A DNA stretch of 64,000 bases from Bugulina stolonifera (taxonomy: Eukaryota; Bryozoa; Gymnolaemata; Cheilostomatida; Bugulidae): positions 6,294,850 to 6,358,849 of the forward strand of contig OW285197.1 in the NCBI GenBank assembly GCA_935421135.1, read 5' to 3'. Of this stretch, positions 1 to 8,879 are shown in pieces; the stretch's first letter is position 1, and the number at the start of each line of letters is the position of its first letter. Both the position numbers and the translations under genes were made by a program. A model generated the notes under the pieces. The model was not told the origin of the DNA. It searched no databases and was given only the letters and a program-made list of their open reading frames with translations.

Positions 1-3
1 GTT

Positions 4-564
4 ATGATAGAAGAGGTTGAAATGTGTGACATTGGAGAACTAGATTCATCCAAAAACGGGTTAGAGGAGATAAGAAGCCCTTCACCAGGAGAAGCTAGGG
101 TGGAAGTGAGAGAGACTTCTACAGGAGAGAATAACCAGATTATGATAGAAGAGCAAACTCATGTAGAAACTAAAGAAGAGGTTGAAATGTGTGACAAAAG
201 GGAACAAGAGATTAGAAAGATAGAACAAGAATTGGCACTAAAGAAAGTGGAATTGGCAGGAGCACTGGGGTGGAAAGAAGCACTAGAGATGCAACAGAGA
301 ATTGATGCAAGAAAAGAGAGAAGAACAAATCGCATTACCTTCTTAGAAAAAAAGTTAACAGAGGAAAGAATGGAAAAAGAGAGGTTAATGATGGAAATCG
401 AGCGTTTGCAAAAAGAAGAAGAAGAAAAAATGGATAGTGTATCAATTATTGATCACATAATCCCCCACCTGGCTAACAAACTAGATGATAATGATGCAAA
501 AGCAGAAGGGGAAGATAGTAAACTGCCACAGTGGGTTCCAACAGGAGAAAGTAATGATGAATAA
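4..564 (+). CDS. Charged coiled-coil protein of the Polinton
   Basis: The frame is open to the window edge, so the ATG at 4 may be internal and the protein may be longer. The visible 186 residues are acidic at the N-terminus. From about residue 65 to 145 they form a long charged heptad-like helix rich in Glu, Lys and Arg, then a short hydrophobic stretch and an acidic tail ending in GESNDE. No enzyme motif is visible. It precedes the membrane protein and ATPase genes, which suggests a structural or scaffolding role, but this is inference. I do not recognise the family. Confidence 0.6.
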   Translation: MIEEVEMCDIGELDSSKNGLEEIRSPSPGEARVEVRETSTGENNQIMIEEQTHVETKEEVEMCDKREQEIRKIEQELALKKVELAGALGWKEALEMQQRIDARKERRTNRITFLEKKLTEERMEKERLMMEIERLQKEEEEKMDSVSIIDHIIPHLANKLDDNDAKAEGEDSKLPQWVPTGESNDE

Positions 565-604
565 AAGTGTATAGATTCCAATCGTTCTCTCAAACAAGGG
601 CAAG

Positions 605-1012
605 ATGTCAAAGCAAGAGGTAGTATGTAGAAATGAGAATTATGAAGATGTGGCTGATGGTCTCTTAGATGAAGTAGTAGCTATCTCTGCTGAAGAGGGA
701 AGGGAGCAAATAGGAGAGAGAAGCAACAAAAGAAAGAAGTTCACATTCTACATAATCATAATACTATTTATACTTTCTTGCTCATCTTTATCCCCATCAG
801 TTTACACATATCTAAGTGATAGGGAACCACCCAATGGTAAAGACAAAGGAGTACTTAAGCAAGGACACTTTTTAAAAACAAACACAACTCTATTAGCTAC
901 TCAACTGGATCAGCATGCGTCCACACCAAAAAATCGATCTTCGCTTGCAGAGTCCCTTCACAGCTCTAGTCTGTGGTCCAACAGGGAGTGGAAAAACGGA
1001 ACTACTATTTAG
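605..1012 (+). CDS. Small single-pass membrane protein of the Polinton
   Basis: 135 residues: an acidic N-terminal half, a basic KRKK stop-transfer-like patch near residue 43, then one clear hydrophobic segment (about residues 46-68), followed by a polar Ser/Thr-rich tail. The ATG follows the previous stop by 40 bases. The last 98 bases overlap the start of the ATPase gene in another frame, so the tail could be a by-product of that overlap. No homologue is recognised. A small virion or host-membrane protein is a reasonable guess; it could also be a chance reading frame. Confidence 0.5.
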   Translation: MSKQEVVCRNENYEDVADGLLDEVVAISAEEGREQIGERSNKRKKFTFYIIIILFILSCSSLSPSVYTYLSDREPPNGKDKGVLKQGHFLKTNTTLLATQLDQHASTPKNRSSLAESLHSSSLWSNREWKNGTTI

Positions 1013-1574
1013 TCTTATTAAGAGAGTTGATGAAATTGCTTCACCCACTCCTGTTGAAATCATTTACTGCTATGGAGTTTGGCAACGCCGCTTTGAGGAT
1101 TACAAGGATAAAGTAAGGTTTCATTCAGGACTCATTGATGTAGAAATGGATATAGAGCGTGATGGGAAGAATCGCTGGCTCATCATTGATGACTTGATGG
1201 GTGAAGTCGGGGGGAAAGAGACTACTAATGCAATCTTTACAAAGTTCAGTCACCACCTGAACATAAGCGTCTTTTTCTTACTACAGAACCTTTTCCCGAA
1301 AGATAATAGAACAGTGTCAATAAACTCGCAGTATTTTTTCTTGTTCAAGAACCCCAGAGACGGAATGTCTGTTACCAATCTTGCAAAGCAGGCTTTTCCT
1401 CAGAGTACAAGAGCTGTTCAAGAAGCTTTTAGTGATGCTACACGTAAGCCACACTCTTTTCTATTCTTGAATCTTCGCCAGGAAACCCCGGAGTGGGCTA
1501 GACTGATCGGTAATTTTGCTTCTGAGCACTCTCCCATGACTGTATATATCCCGAATACCCTGGAATATAAGTAG
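915..1574 (+). CDS. A32-like / FtsK-HerA genome-packaging ATPase
   Basis: 219 residues. Walker A is GPTGSGKT at residues 21-28, and Walker B is WLIIDD at residues 88-93, the spacing expected of the compact HerA/FtsK-type packaging ATPases of Polintons, virophages and poxviruses (A32). Known role of the family: driving viral DNA into preformed capsids. A short N-terminus with little sequence before the P-loop is typical. The start ATG lies inside the preceding small gene. The gene is followed 65 bases later by the ATG of the small glycine-tailed protein. Intact, with no frameshift. Confidence 0.9.
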   Translation: MRPHQKIDLRLQSPFTALVCGPTGSGKTELLFSLIKRVDEIASPTPVEIIYCYGVWQRRFEDYKDKVRFHSGLIDVEMDIERDGKNRWLIIDDLMGEVGGKETTNAIFTKFSHHLNISVFFLLQNLFPKDNRTVSINSQYFFLFKNPRDGMSVTNLAKQAFPQSTRAVQEAFSDATRKPHSFLFLNLRQETPEWARLIGNFASEHSPMTVYIPNTLEYK

Positions 1575-1639
1575 CATTCACATCTCTACTCTCTCCATAA
1601 ACTGTCTTGGACTCGAAGAGAGCGCATCCATCATCAAGC

Positions 1640-2005
1640 ATGAGATACATTAATTCACCCGAGTATTCTCCAAGGTTGAGGAGGAATGCCTTGAGTATAT
1701 ATGCACTGACGAAAGCATCTGCAACCATCAGAGATTCAACCATTGCTGAGGCTAACAAAGACCTTATACTCGCTCTTGTTGAGTGTGCTAGAAATGTATT
1801 ATTAGGTAATGTTCATCTAACTACCGCTCAGTTGAACTCTCTACGTCGACATAGAAGGGCCATTGAGGATCTCACCAACTCTCGTACTAGTGTGAGGCAG
1901 AAAAAGTTAATCCTACAACGTGGCGGATTTTTAGGTCTTCTTTTGAAGCCATTGGCAAGTTTACTCGGAGGTGTGCTTGGCGGATTAGGTGGTGGACGAA
2001 GGTGA
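1640..2005 (+). CDS. Small basic protein with QRGGF and Gly-rich hydrophobic tail
   Basis: 121 residues from the ATG at 1640; the frame is open further upstream but without another ATG. The central region is helical and basic (LRRHRRAIEDL), then comes an ILQRGGFLGLLLKP block and a glycine/leucine tail ending GGGRR. This RGGFL plus hydrophobic-tail arrangement is one I recall from short proteins in many Polintons and adintoviruses, where function is unsettled; a membrane-active or core role is inferred. The stop at 2003-2005 is one base from the next ATG at 2007, suggesting coupled expression. Confidence 0.75.
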   Translation: MRYINSPEYSPRLRRNALSIYALTKASATIRDSTIAEANKDLILALVECARNVLLGNVHLTTAQLNSLRRHRRAIEDLTNSRTSVRQKKLILQRGGFLGLLLKPLASLLGGVLGGLGGGRR

Positions 2006-2006
2006 A

Positions 2007-2576
2007 ATGAGTCTCAAGTTTTCTAAAAAGTATCTTCTTATGGATAAACATACATATGAATCAATGAATAGTAGAAACAACAAAAAAGAAGGAGAGCATC
2101 TACCCTCACTCTCTACAAATGGGGATCTACTCCTGGCAGAAAAAAGCAGAAAAGATGTAATATCTAACCTCAAAAACTCTGATACAGACATCTACTCTCA
2201 GCTAGAGCAACATGCTCATAAAATGAATAAGTTCCTAAAAGAGTTGGAGAGATCACGCCATCCGCAGCAGGAGTTGTATAATACATTAGAGGGAATTAAC
2301 ACTAGGTTTAATGAAATGCATACATGGAGACAAAGAGAAGAAGAAGCACAAGAGCGAGGGCGAGAGAAAAAAAGAGATGATGAAAAGAGGCGAAGTGTCT
2401 CAAGGTCACCACTACCACACCCATATAGGAGAGAAACAAAACCAGAGAGGTCAGAAGCTGGCGCACGTTGGAGTGGGAAGGGTGATAATAGAAGTCCTAT
2501 CAAAACTAGGTCTAGGCGAAAGCTTCCTAAAACCCCTCTTGCAAGCGATAGTAAAACAGAAAGATGGATGATATAG
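2007..2576 (+). CDS. Polinton hypothetical protein, helical with basic Arg/Ser tail
   Basis: 189 residues from the ATG at 2007, immediately after the preceding stop. Residues about 50-120 are predicted helical (QLEQHAHKMNKFLKELERSR), followed by a very charged EEEAQERGREKKRDDEKRR stretch and a basic Ser/Pro/Arg tail. It overlaps the integrase start by 13 bases. No catalytic motif is seen. The position between the small protein and the integrase, and the basic tail, would suit a DNA-binding or core protein, but that is inference. Confidence 0.65.
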   Translation: MSLKFSKKYLLMDKHTYESMNSRNNKKEGEHLPSLSTNGDLLLAEKSRKDVISNLKNSDTDIYSQLEQHAHKMNKFLKELERSRHPQQELYNTLEGINTRFNEMHTWRQREEEAQERGREKKRDDEKRRSVSRSPLPHPYRRETKPERSEAGARWSGKGDNRSPIKTRSRRKLPKTPLASDSKTERWMI

Positions 2577-3634
2577 ATGAAGGTCTACGTGATATTTACT
2601 TCTCCCCTCCTCAACCACCATCTTTTGGAGGAAAGAGAAAGTTAGTTTTAGCTTCTCCTCCTGGTATTAATGAGAATGATGTTGAGAAGTGGTTGAGAAG
2701 TCAAGACGCATACACTCTTCATCGCCCGATTAGAATGAAGTTTACAAGGAGAAAAACGTTTGTGAGTGGGATTGGTGAACAACTCCAGGCAGATCTCGTG
2801 GATGTGCGTGCGCACAAGGACTCAAATGATGGAGTAACATTTTTGCTCACCTGCATAGATGCCTTCTCACGGAAAGCATGGGTCTTTCCTCTTCATTCCA
2901 AGTCTGGTCTGGAAGTGTCCAATGCACTCATCTCTCTATTCGAAAATGAAAGCTTTAGACAAATACAAACTGATAAAGGTAAGGAGTTCCTAAACAGAAG
3001 GGTGAGTGAAGTGCTAAAGAAGTACGGAGTAAGCCATTTCACCTCTGAGAATGAGATCATCAAGGCTGCTCTTGTTGAACGCTTTAATAGAACATTGAGA
3101 GGGAAAATTCATCGTCTACTCACTTATAGAGGAGATGGACGCTACTTAGAAGATGTAGAAGACCTAGTCCAAGGATATAACAACAGTTTTAATAGGTCAA
3201 TTGGAATGAAACCTATTGAGGTTGATTACGATAATCAAGAAGAGGTTTGGGTTCGGTTAAATGAGTTCTCACCTAAACGATGGTTAAAGAAAACAAGAGT
3301 AAAATACTCACCAGGTGATCATGTTCGGATTTCGATGGCTCGTAGTAGCTTTGAGCGAGGGTTCACACCAAACTGGTCAACCGAGATATTCACCATAAAA
3401 GCAGTCAAGGCACATACCTCACCTCCTGTCTATACACTGGAAGACCTAAACAAAGAAGGAGTAGATGGAACATTCTATGCACAAGAATTGCAACATGTTA
3501 ACCTACCTGAAATCTTTAGAGTTGAGAAAGTCATACGTAAACGGAGAAGGAGAGGAAAAGAAGAGAGTTTCGTGAAATGGAGTGGTTATCCCTCTTCATT
3601 TAATAGTTGGATAGATTCTAGTCAGTTTGTGTAA
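2564..3634 (+). CDS. Retroviral-type integrase with C-terminal chromodomain
   Basis: 356 residues. The DDE core is visible: D77 in QADLVD, D137 in QTDKGKEF and E172 in ALVERFNRTL, giving a D-x34-E spacing close to the D35E of retroviral and Polinton integrases. Residues about 318-356 (FRVEKVIRKRR ... VKWSGYPSSFNSW) form a chromodomain, known in some Polinton and Gypsy integrases and thought to steer insertion to chromatin marks. I see no clear N-terminal HHCC zinc finger. Function: insertion of the element's DNA ends into the host genome. All three acidic residues are present, so it may be active. Confidence 0.93.
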   Translation: MDDIDEGLRDIYFSPPQPPSFGGKRKLVLASPPGINENDVEKWLRSQDAYTLHRPIRMKFTRRKTFVSGIGEQLQADLVDVRAHKDSNDGVTFLLTCIDAFSRKAWVFPLHSKSGLEVSNALISLFENESFRQIQTDKGKEFLNRRVSEVLKKYGVSHFTSENEIIKAALVERFNRTLRGKIHRLLTYRGDGRYLEDVEDLVQGYNNSFNRSIGMKPIEVDYDNQEEVWVRLNEFSPKRWLKKTRVKYSPGDHVRISMARSSFERGFTPNWSTEIFTIKAVKAHTSPPVYTLEDLNKEGVDGTFYAQELQHVNLPEIFRVEKVIRKRRRRGKEESFVKWSGYPSSFNSWIDSSQFV

Positions 3635-3642
3635 GATCAAAG

Positions 3643-3652
3643 GTAGTATAAA
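3643..3652 (+). promoter_or_regulatory. TATA-like motif before the penton gene
   Basis: AGTATAAATT lies about 40 bases before the penton-like ATG at 3689 and just after the integrase stop. It would serve a late, separate transcript for capsid genes. This is a sequence resemblance only; no start site is known. Confidence 0.35.
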
Positions 3653-3688
3653 TTCGATATGTAAGTTCAGTTTTGCTCACTCTCAAAG

Positions 3689-4435
3689 ATGGCCTTCAAT
3701 GTCACACTTACCTCAAATGTACGCATCGGTGGGAGTGACACAAACACCAATGCTCACTTCATTACGAAGCTAGCCAAGACATTGAAGCTTCACTCATCAC
3801 AGTGGGAGGTTGGGTTACTTGACATTCAGTACCCCGCATCCTGGAGAAATGTGGAAGATGGCTATGTAGTGGTTACGAATACAAAAGATGGAGTCAAACG
3901 AAAATGTGAAATCAGGAGTGGGAGGTATGCTTCCATGGGTGAACTTTTGAGTGAGATCAATAGAATACTAATAAACTACGACTTAGAAAAAGTAGTGAGC
4001 TTTTACTATGATAGTCTACGGAATGAAACCTTCCTCATGTTGAGAGAACAGGAACACTCTGTCATGATGTCACGTGATGTTGCGTGGGTGTTGGGATTCG
4101 AACCTGATGTAGAATATGCTGCGGAAATCAACAGGAGTCAAAACCCTCCAGACATCAATGCTGGTTTCACATCCCTCTATGTCTACTCCTCCGTAGTCTC
4201 ACCAAGACATGTTGGAGATAGTCTAGTCCCCCTACTTCGCACAGTTCCTATAACAGAGAGTGAAAGAAATAGCACCGTTTTCTTTGAGTTTTCGAATGTT
4301 CAATACTCTCCAGTATCTAATACAAGCACAGACCTCATCGAGGTAGATATAAGACGTGATGACGGAGAAAGGGTCTCATTTCGCAGTGGAAAGGTTGTGC
4401 TGACGGTTCGTTTCAGACCGCGTGGAGAGAAATAA
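3689..4435 (+). CDS. Minor capsid (penton-like) protein of the Polinton
   Basis: 248 residues, beginning MAFNVTLTSNVRIGGSDTN. The length, position just upstream of the pVI/pX-like and major capsid genes, and the mixed beta-rich sequence with a WEVGLLDIQYP block near residues 39-49 fit the single jelly-roll penton protein of Polintons and adintoviruses, which would occupy capsid vertices. Identification rests on pattern and order, not on a catalytic motif. The stop is one base before the next ATG (4437). No break is seen. Confidence 0.8.
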   Translation: MAFNVTLTSNVRIGGSDTNTNAHFITKLAKTLKLHSSQWEVGLLDIQYPASWRNVEDGYVVVTNTKDGVKRKCEIRSGRYASMGELLSEINRILINYDLEKVVSFYYDSLRNETFLMLREQEHSVMMSRDVAWVLGFEPDVEYAAEINRSQNPPDINAGFTSLYVYSSVVSPRHVGDSLVPLLRTVPITESERNSTVFFEFSNVQYSPVSNTSTDLIEVDIRRDDGERVSFRSGKVVLTVRFRPRGEK

Positions 4436-4436
4436 C

Positions 4437-4847
4437 ATGGCCCCTCGCATAGTTCCATATTTTCCTGATGAGTCAGGTGAGATGTATGAAGACTATTATG
4501 CAAACCAGGTGGGAGAGGGAATGAGTGTGTACAGGGGAAAACCTATTATGACGGGTAATGGGATCGGCTCACTCTTTTCTGGACTGGCCCGAGGGGTCCT
4601 TCCCATGCTAAAGAATGGTGCCAAAACTATTGGGAAAAAGCTATTGACTACTGGAGCTTCGGTTCTGGGAGATGTAATCAAGGGAGAGAACTTCAAATCC
4701 TCTGCAGCAAAACGTTTTCGTGAAGCTGGTGGGGATCTTCTAGGTGATGTAGAAGATGAATTACGTGAACCACCTGCCAAACGTGCACGAGTTAGTCAAA
4801 AGTCTACAAAGAAAAAGCGTAAAGGAAGAAAAACAGTTTTTGACTAA
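4437..4847 (+). CDS. pVI/pX-like capsid cement or core protein
   Basis: 136 residues from the ATG at 4437, the first ATG after the penton stop. A GNGIGSLFSGLARGVLPMLK segment near residues 40-59 can form an amphipathic helix. A strongly basic C-terminus (KKKRKGRKT) follows. This combination resembles the adenovirus pVI/pX-type precursor proteins that the virion protease cuts, and which are common next to the capsid gene in Polintons. Membrane disruption or DNA condensation is inferred from that likeness. Confidence 0.7.
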   Translation: MAPRIVPYFPDESGEMYEDYYANQVGEGMSVYRGKPIMTGNGIGSLFSGLARGVLPMLKNGAKTIGKKLLTTGASVLGDVIKGENFKSSAAKRFREAGGDLLGDVEDELREPPAKRARVSQKSTKKKRKGRKTVFD

Positions 4848-4854
4848 ATGAAAG

Positions 4855-4867
4855 ATAAATATATAAT
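4855..4867 (+). promoter_or_regulatory. TATA-like motif before the major capsid gene
   Basis: AAATATATAATCC lies about 90 bases upstream of the capsid ATG at 4953. An out-of-frame ATG at 4927 lies between it and the capsid ATG, so start choice may involve leaky scanning or a transcription start after 4927. Motif-level evidence only. Confidence 0.35.
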
Positions 4868-4952
4868 CCGCACCTAGACTCACCACTCCCCACTCTTAGA
4901 CAAGCAACTGTAGGAGCAAGTACTAGATGGAACAACTCTCACACTATCGAAC

Positions 4953-6299
4953 ATGTCCGTCACACATCGAGCCATCTCTCTCTCCAAGGTTTCTGAAGAC
5001 TCTCCAGACACGGTTGACTCCAGTTTTGACTTATTTGCCACTCCGCCAACTCATACTAGCGTGCTCAGAGGTGAGTGGGTACCTTTGGCTCCTGTTACGG
5101 ACTCCCCTGATGGCACTATTGAATTTAACATCCCGCCCGCAGACGAACTCTACACAGATCTATCAAGGTCTTACTTACACACCACAGTAAAGGTGAGCAA
5201 GGCTGATGGAAGCGTACTACCTGCGGAAGAACAACTAAAGGTTGTTCCAGGGGACAATTTTATGCACAGTCTCTTTTCTTCTGCCACTGTTCAACTGGCT
5301 GGGCAAGATGTTGAGTATGAACCAAACTATGGACATAGAGCTTATGTCGAGAATCTCCTAAACTATGGTAAAGATGCTAAGAGCACATATATGAAAGTTG
5401 GGAGTGGGTGGATGGAGGATGAAGGAACTGGAGAAGACTATGATGGTATACCTCCCGAAGTGGTTGAAAAAAGAAAGAAACTTATAGCCACAAGTAAAGA
5501 GATGAGCTTCTATGGGAGACCTAGGTTGAGTATGTTTTCTCAAGGAAGACTTATTCCACCAGGAGTTCGCTCTCGCCTTACTCTACAACGTGCTATTCCA
5601 CAAATGGCCCTCTTAGCAGAAACAGACAACCCTGCAGGAGGGGCGAAGATTTCTATAACTAAGACAGAATTGTGGATTCGACGTGTACAAGCCAATCCGG
5701 CCTTACAAAAAGCACAAATGGATGTTTGGGTTGTGCAACAAGAGTCTATAAAACTACCAATTGACCGAATAAAAACTCATTTCCATGTCATCCCTGCTGG
5801 ACACCAGTCAGTGAGAGTAAACTTTGATCAAGCGGGACAGAAGCCAAACAGAGTCTTTGTCGGACTAGTCAACCATACTGCAAAGAGTGGAACGTATAAG
5901 CAAAATCCCTTCAAATTTGGACATAACAATCTAAGTTCATTAGAACTACTAATTGATGGAACACCGGTGACCCGAAGATATGAACCAAACTTTGCAAGTG
6001 GAAAGTTTGCTCGTGAATTCATGAATTTGTTCACTGTCACAAATACATCCGATGCTGACACAGGGAATGAGATCTCCCCTAGCAAATACAAGTCCTGCGC
6101 TGCTCTCTACGCCTTTGACATTTCAGGAGATTTGTGTGATGACAACTTTCACTTGTTATCAAATGGGAGTCTATCTATTAATCTAGCATTTGCTAATCAA
6201 ACTCAAAATACACTTGGACTGTTTGTATACGAAGAAAAAGATGACATTATCTACTTGAATGCAAATCACGAAGTATCTATGGTAGCCGGGATGATGTAA
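4953..6299 (+). CDS. Double jelly-roll major capsid protein of the Polinton
   Basis: 448 residues, the largest protein of the element in this window. Composition is beta-strand-rich with many aromatic turns. The segment around residues 100-130 (VPGDNFMHSLFSSATVQL) resembles the conserved early region I associate with Polinton/adintovirus capsid proteins. Size and position (after penton and pVI/pX-like, before the protease) match the double jelly-roll capsid family. No nonsense codon. It would assemble as trimers into an icosahedral shell; whether virions form is unknown. Confidence 0.85.
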   Translation: MSVTHRAISLSKVSEDSPDTVDSSFDLFATPPTHTSVLRGEWVPLAPVTDSPDGTIEFNIPPADELYTDLSRSYLHTTVKVSKADGSVLPAEEQLKVVPGDNFMHSLFSSATVQLAGQDVEYEPNYGHRAYVENLLNYGKDAKSTYMKVGSGWMEDEGTGEDYDGIPPEVVEKRKKLIATSKEMSFYGRPRLSMFSQGRLIPPGVRSRLTLQRAIPQMALLAETDNPAGGAKISITKTELWIRRVQANPALQKAQMDVWVVQQESIKLPIDRIKTHFHVIPAGHQSVRVNFDQAGQKPNRVFVGLVNHTAKSGTYKQNPFKFGHNNLSSLELLIDGTPVTRRYEPNFASGKFAREFMNLFTVTNTSDADTGNEISPSKYKSCAALYAFDISGDLCDDNFHLLSNGSLSINLAFANQTQNTLGLFVYEEKDDIIYLNANHEVSMVAGMM

Positions 6300-6304
6300 A
6301 AAGA

Positions 6305-6832
6305 ATGGATACATTCTCAATCTCGAATATTCTATCTGATGATAAACTCTCATCAACCTCCTTTAGAGGGGTTATGCCAAGGGATCACTTCTTAGACTCC
6401 TTCTCCCCATCTGGATCTTTTGTTTTCAACACTCAAACAAGTGAGAAAAGTGGCGAGCATTGGATCTCTGTTTTTTCGAATGGAAAAGAAATAGAGTATT
6501 TCGACTCCTATGGACTCCCCCCTTCTATTTATCCTGATGTGGGTAAGATGTTACAACAATGGGGAATACCAATAGTATGGAATGGAGAGTGTCTACAAGA
6601 AGAGAGTACTAACGTGTGTGGAGACTACTGCATCTTGTTCTGTCTCCTTCGAGCTCGAGGGTGGAGTATGGAGGGAATAATTACACGACTAAGCAGAGTA
6701 GAAGGAAGAGTTCGAGATCATTCTATAAGAGCTCTATTACAACGTTTATACTATAATAAAAGAAATAATACTTTCCCACTCACAACGCATGTAAACAATA
6801 TTATGCTTTTTTCACCTTTTCACTTTGACTAG
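6305..6832 (+). CDS. Adenain-like (Ulp1-fold) maturation cysteine protease
   Basis: 175 residues. The catalytic pattern is visible: H52 in GEHWIS, acidic D67 in EYFDSYG, Q98 in GECLQEES and the nucleophile C105 in NVCGDYCI. Order and spacing match adenovirus protease (adenain) and other Polinton proteases, which cleave capsid and core precursors during maturation. The gene starts six bases after the capsid stop, the last gene of the block. A polyadenylation-type AATAAA lies at 6991-6996. Intact. Confidence 0.92.
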   Translation: MDTFSISNILSDDKLSSTSFRGVMPRDHFLDSFSPSGSFVFNTQTSEKSGEHWISVFSNGKEIEYFDSYGLPPSIYPDVGKMLQQWGIPIVWNGECLQEESTNVCGDYCILFCLLRARGWSMEGIITRLSRVEGRVRDHSIRALLQRLYYNKRNNTFPLTTHVNNIMLFSPFHFD

Positions 6833-7327
6833 AGAGAAATACTTCACCTTACTTATAATTCGTTTTTATACTACTATAACTAAAAAAAGAAACCAATAGT
6901 TTTTATCTTACCTGCATTCTTTTTTTTTCTTTGCTTTTTAGATTTCTGCTTGATTCTTGATTCTTTTATTTTTTCTCTATTTATCTTCGTAATAAAACAA
7001 TACTACTGAAGAAAGCCGCATCTTTTCTATCTTGGAATAATACTCATCCATGGGTTGTTGTGGTCTCGCCCCTATCCGAGGAGGACGGAGAGTCCGCCAT
7101 GTTAGAAAGATCCTTTCGGGCAAGACTCCCCACTCCTATTATTTTCCCCTTCTTCTTCTTCAATAATTCCATCCATTTGTGAGTCCGTTAAGCCCGCAAA
7201 TAACTCTTCTTGGTTTTGGACTATTGTAGTAGTGTAGCTGTACAGTAGTGATGTGTTGAGACTGTGATCCCACTCTCCCTTTATACAACTGCTCATTTCT
7301 TGACTCCTCCCTTTTTTTATCCAATCC
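6833..7327 (+). other. Non-coding right flank of the Polinton genes
   Basis: No gene seen. It is T-rich up to about 7010, with AATAAA at 6991-6996 that could end the protease transcript. From about 7030 it is more mixed and purine-rich. Reading frames here run into the neighbouring satellite and are not gene-like. Confidence 0.5.
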
Positions 7328-8198
7328 CAATGTGACCCGATGCACCCCGATGTGAATCCGAAGCCTCCCGATGTGAATCCGAAGCCTCCCGATGCACCCC
7401 GATGTGAATCCGAAGCCTCCCGATGCACCCCGATGTGAATCCGAAGCCTCCCGATGCATCCCGATGTTAATCCGAAGCTTCCCGATGCATCCCGATGTGA
7501 TTCCGAAGCTTCCCGATGCATCCCGATGTGATTCCGAAGCTTCCCGATGCATCCCGATGTGATTCCGAAGCTTCCCGATGCATCCCGATGTGAATCCGAA
7601 GCTTCCCGATGCATCCCGATGTGAATCCGAAGCTTCCCGATGCATCCCGATGTGATTCCGAAGCTTCCCGATGCATCCCGATGTGATTCCGAAGTTTCCC
7701 GATGCATCCCGATGTGAATTGACACATCGGGACACATCGGGATGCATCGGGAAGCTTCGGGAAGCTTCGGAATCACATCGGGATGCATCGGGAAGCTTCG
7801 GAATCACATCGGGATGCATCGGGAAGCTTCGGAATCACATCGGGATGCATCGGGAAGCTTCGGAATCACATCGGGATGCATCGGGAAGCTTCGGGAAGCT
7901 TCGGAATCACATCGGGATGCATCGGGAAGCTTCGGATTCACATCGGGATGCATCGGGAAGCTTCGGAATCACATCGGGATGTATCGGGAAGCTTCGGATT
8001 CACATCGGGATGCATCGGGAAGCTTCGGAATCACATCGGGATGCATCGGGAAGCTTCGGATTCACATCGGGATGCATCGGGAGGCTTCGGATTCACATCG
8101 GGGTGCATCGGGAGGCTTCGGATTCACATCGGGAGGCTTCGGATTCACATCGGGAGGCTTCGGATTCACATCGGGAGGCTTCGGATTCACATCGGGGT
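7328..8198. repeat. Giant inverted array of a 31-bp satellite
   Basis: A unit of about 31 bp contains GATGCATCCC, GATGTGAATC and CGAAGCTTCCC. It is repeated about a dozen times in one orientation up to about 7716 and then as its reverse complement to about 8198. The centre is CCCGATGTG (7708-7716), a 6-base spacer AATTGA, and CACATCGGG (7723-7731). Unit variants (GCCTCCC instead of GCTTCCC, CACCCCG instead of CATCCCG) sit at both outer ends, so the arms mirror each other. The open frames across it are an effect of the repeat. It could be the Polinton's terminal structure or an independent satellite. Confidence 0.95.
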
Positions 8199-8879
8199 GG
8201 GGAAATGGTTAGACTCCGCCCACTGATTACTACTATTTAAGATATGAGTTTCTCACTCTAGCAGTATGAATAATCAGTCTCTAGTCAACAGAGTGAGAGT
8301 AAACAGAGACAGCTACCTACTAGTCAGTGCCTGATCAGAGATGTCAACAAGTAGAACATAAGGTTAGTGTTAAATGGAGTAATTGGCAGCAATTGTGAAG
8401 TGTTTATTGTATAAAATGCTATCAAGCTAAAAAATAACTCACACCCTACTACTATATATTTTTATAGGGAGGCTAAACAATTTAATATATTACATAATGC
8501 TGACTTAACACATGCACACAACCTTTTATTTATTCTATTGCTACTATTGTGAAAAGTTTATCTAATGTATAATAGATATGACATACTCTTTTATTCTTTC
8601 AATTGTGTTTTAACACGTGTACACAATCTTTTATCCATTCTATTGTCACCATTGCGAAAAGTTTATTTAATGTATTATATATGCTGACTTAACACATGTA
8701 CATGGTTCTTTATTGTCAACACAATGTATATCATAGAACCAACCCTTCTTCCCATCAGTATATTTATAGCCAAGACTTTACACATTTCTTTATTAACAAT
8801 GCAATGCACATTATAAACCAAGCCTTCCGTAGTACTTCTTCTTATCGCTAATGAGAGCTGTAGGCGAAGCCGAATTCGC
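8199..8879. repeat. AT-rich region with degenerate direct repeats
   Basis: No gene. A block with TTTTATTTATTCTATTG followed by GTGAAAAGTTTATCTAATG recurs with changes at about 8520-8575 and 8625-8675, and shorter echoes with GACTTAACACATG occur near 8500 and 8690. It looks like old tandem duplication. Confidence 0.6.

Larger units (their letters stand above)
1..8198 (+). mobile_element. Polinton/Maverick DNA transposon, left end outside window
   Basis: A run of ten + strand genes has the Polinton/adintovirus set: packaging ATPase, retroviral-type integrase, penton-like protein, pVI/pX-like protein, double-jelly-roll capsid protein and adenain-like cysteine protease. Genes overlap or are separated by short gaps, and none has an internal stop, so the insertion looks young. 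Protein-primed DNA polymerase B, the usual companion, is not seen; the left end is cut by the window so it may lie upstream. The right boundary is uncertain: coding ends at 6832 and the palindromic satellite at 7328-8198 may be the terminal repeat or a neighbour. Family identity is firm, limits are not. Confidence 0.88.

Noticed and set aside
7328..8198. CRISPR-like array (about 31-bp repeats)
   Set aside because: Units are contiguous without unique spacers, orientation flips in the middle, and the host is a eukaryote.
1..8198. Polymerase B gene of the Polinton
   Set aside because: No polymerase motif in any frame of the visible part; it may be outside the window.
7102..8240. Several overlapping open frames on both strands reading SHRDASGSFG-type repeats
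   Set aside because: They are simple readings of the 31-bp palindromic satellite; 31 is not a multiple of three, so all frames stay open. There is no start context or non-repeat coding sequence.
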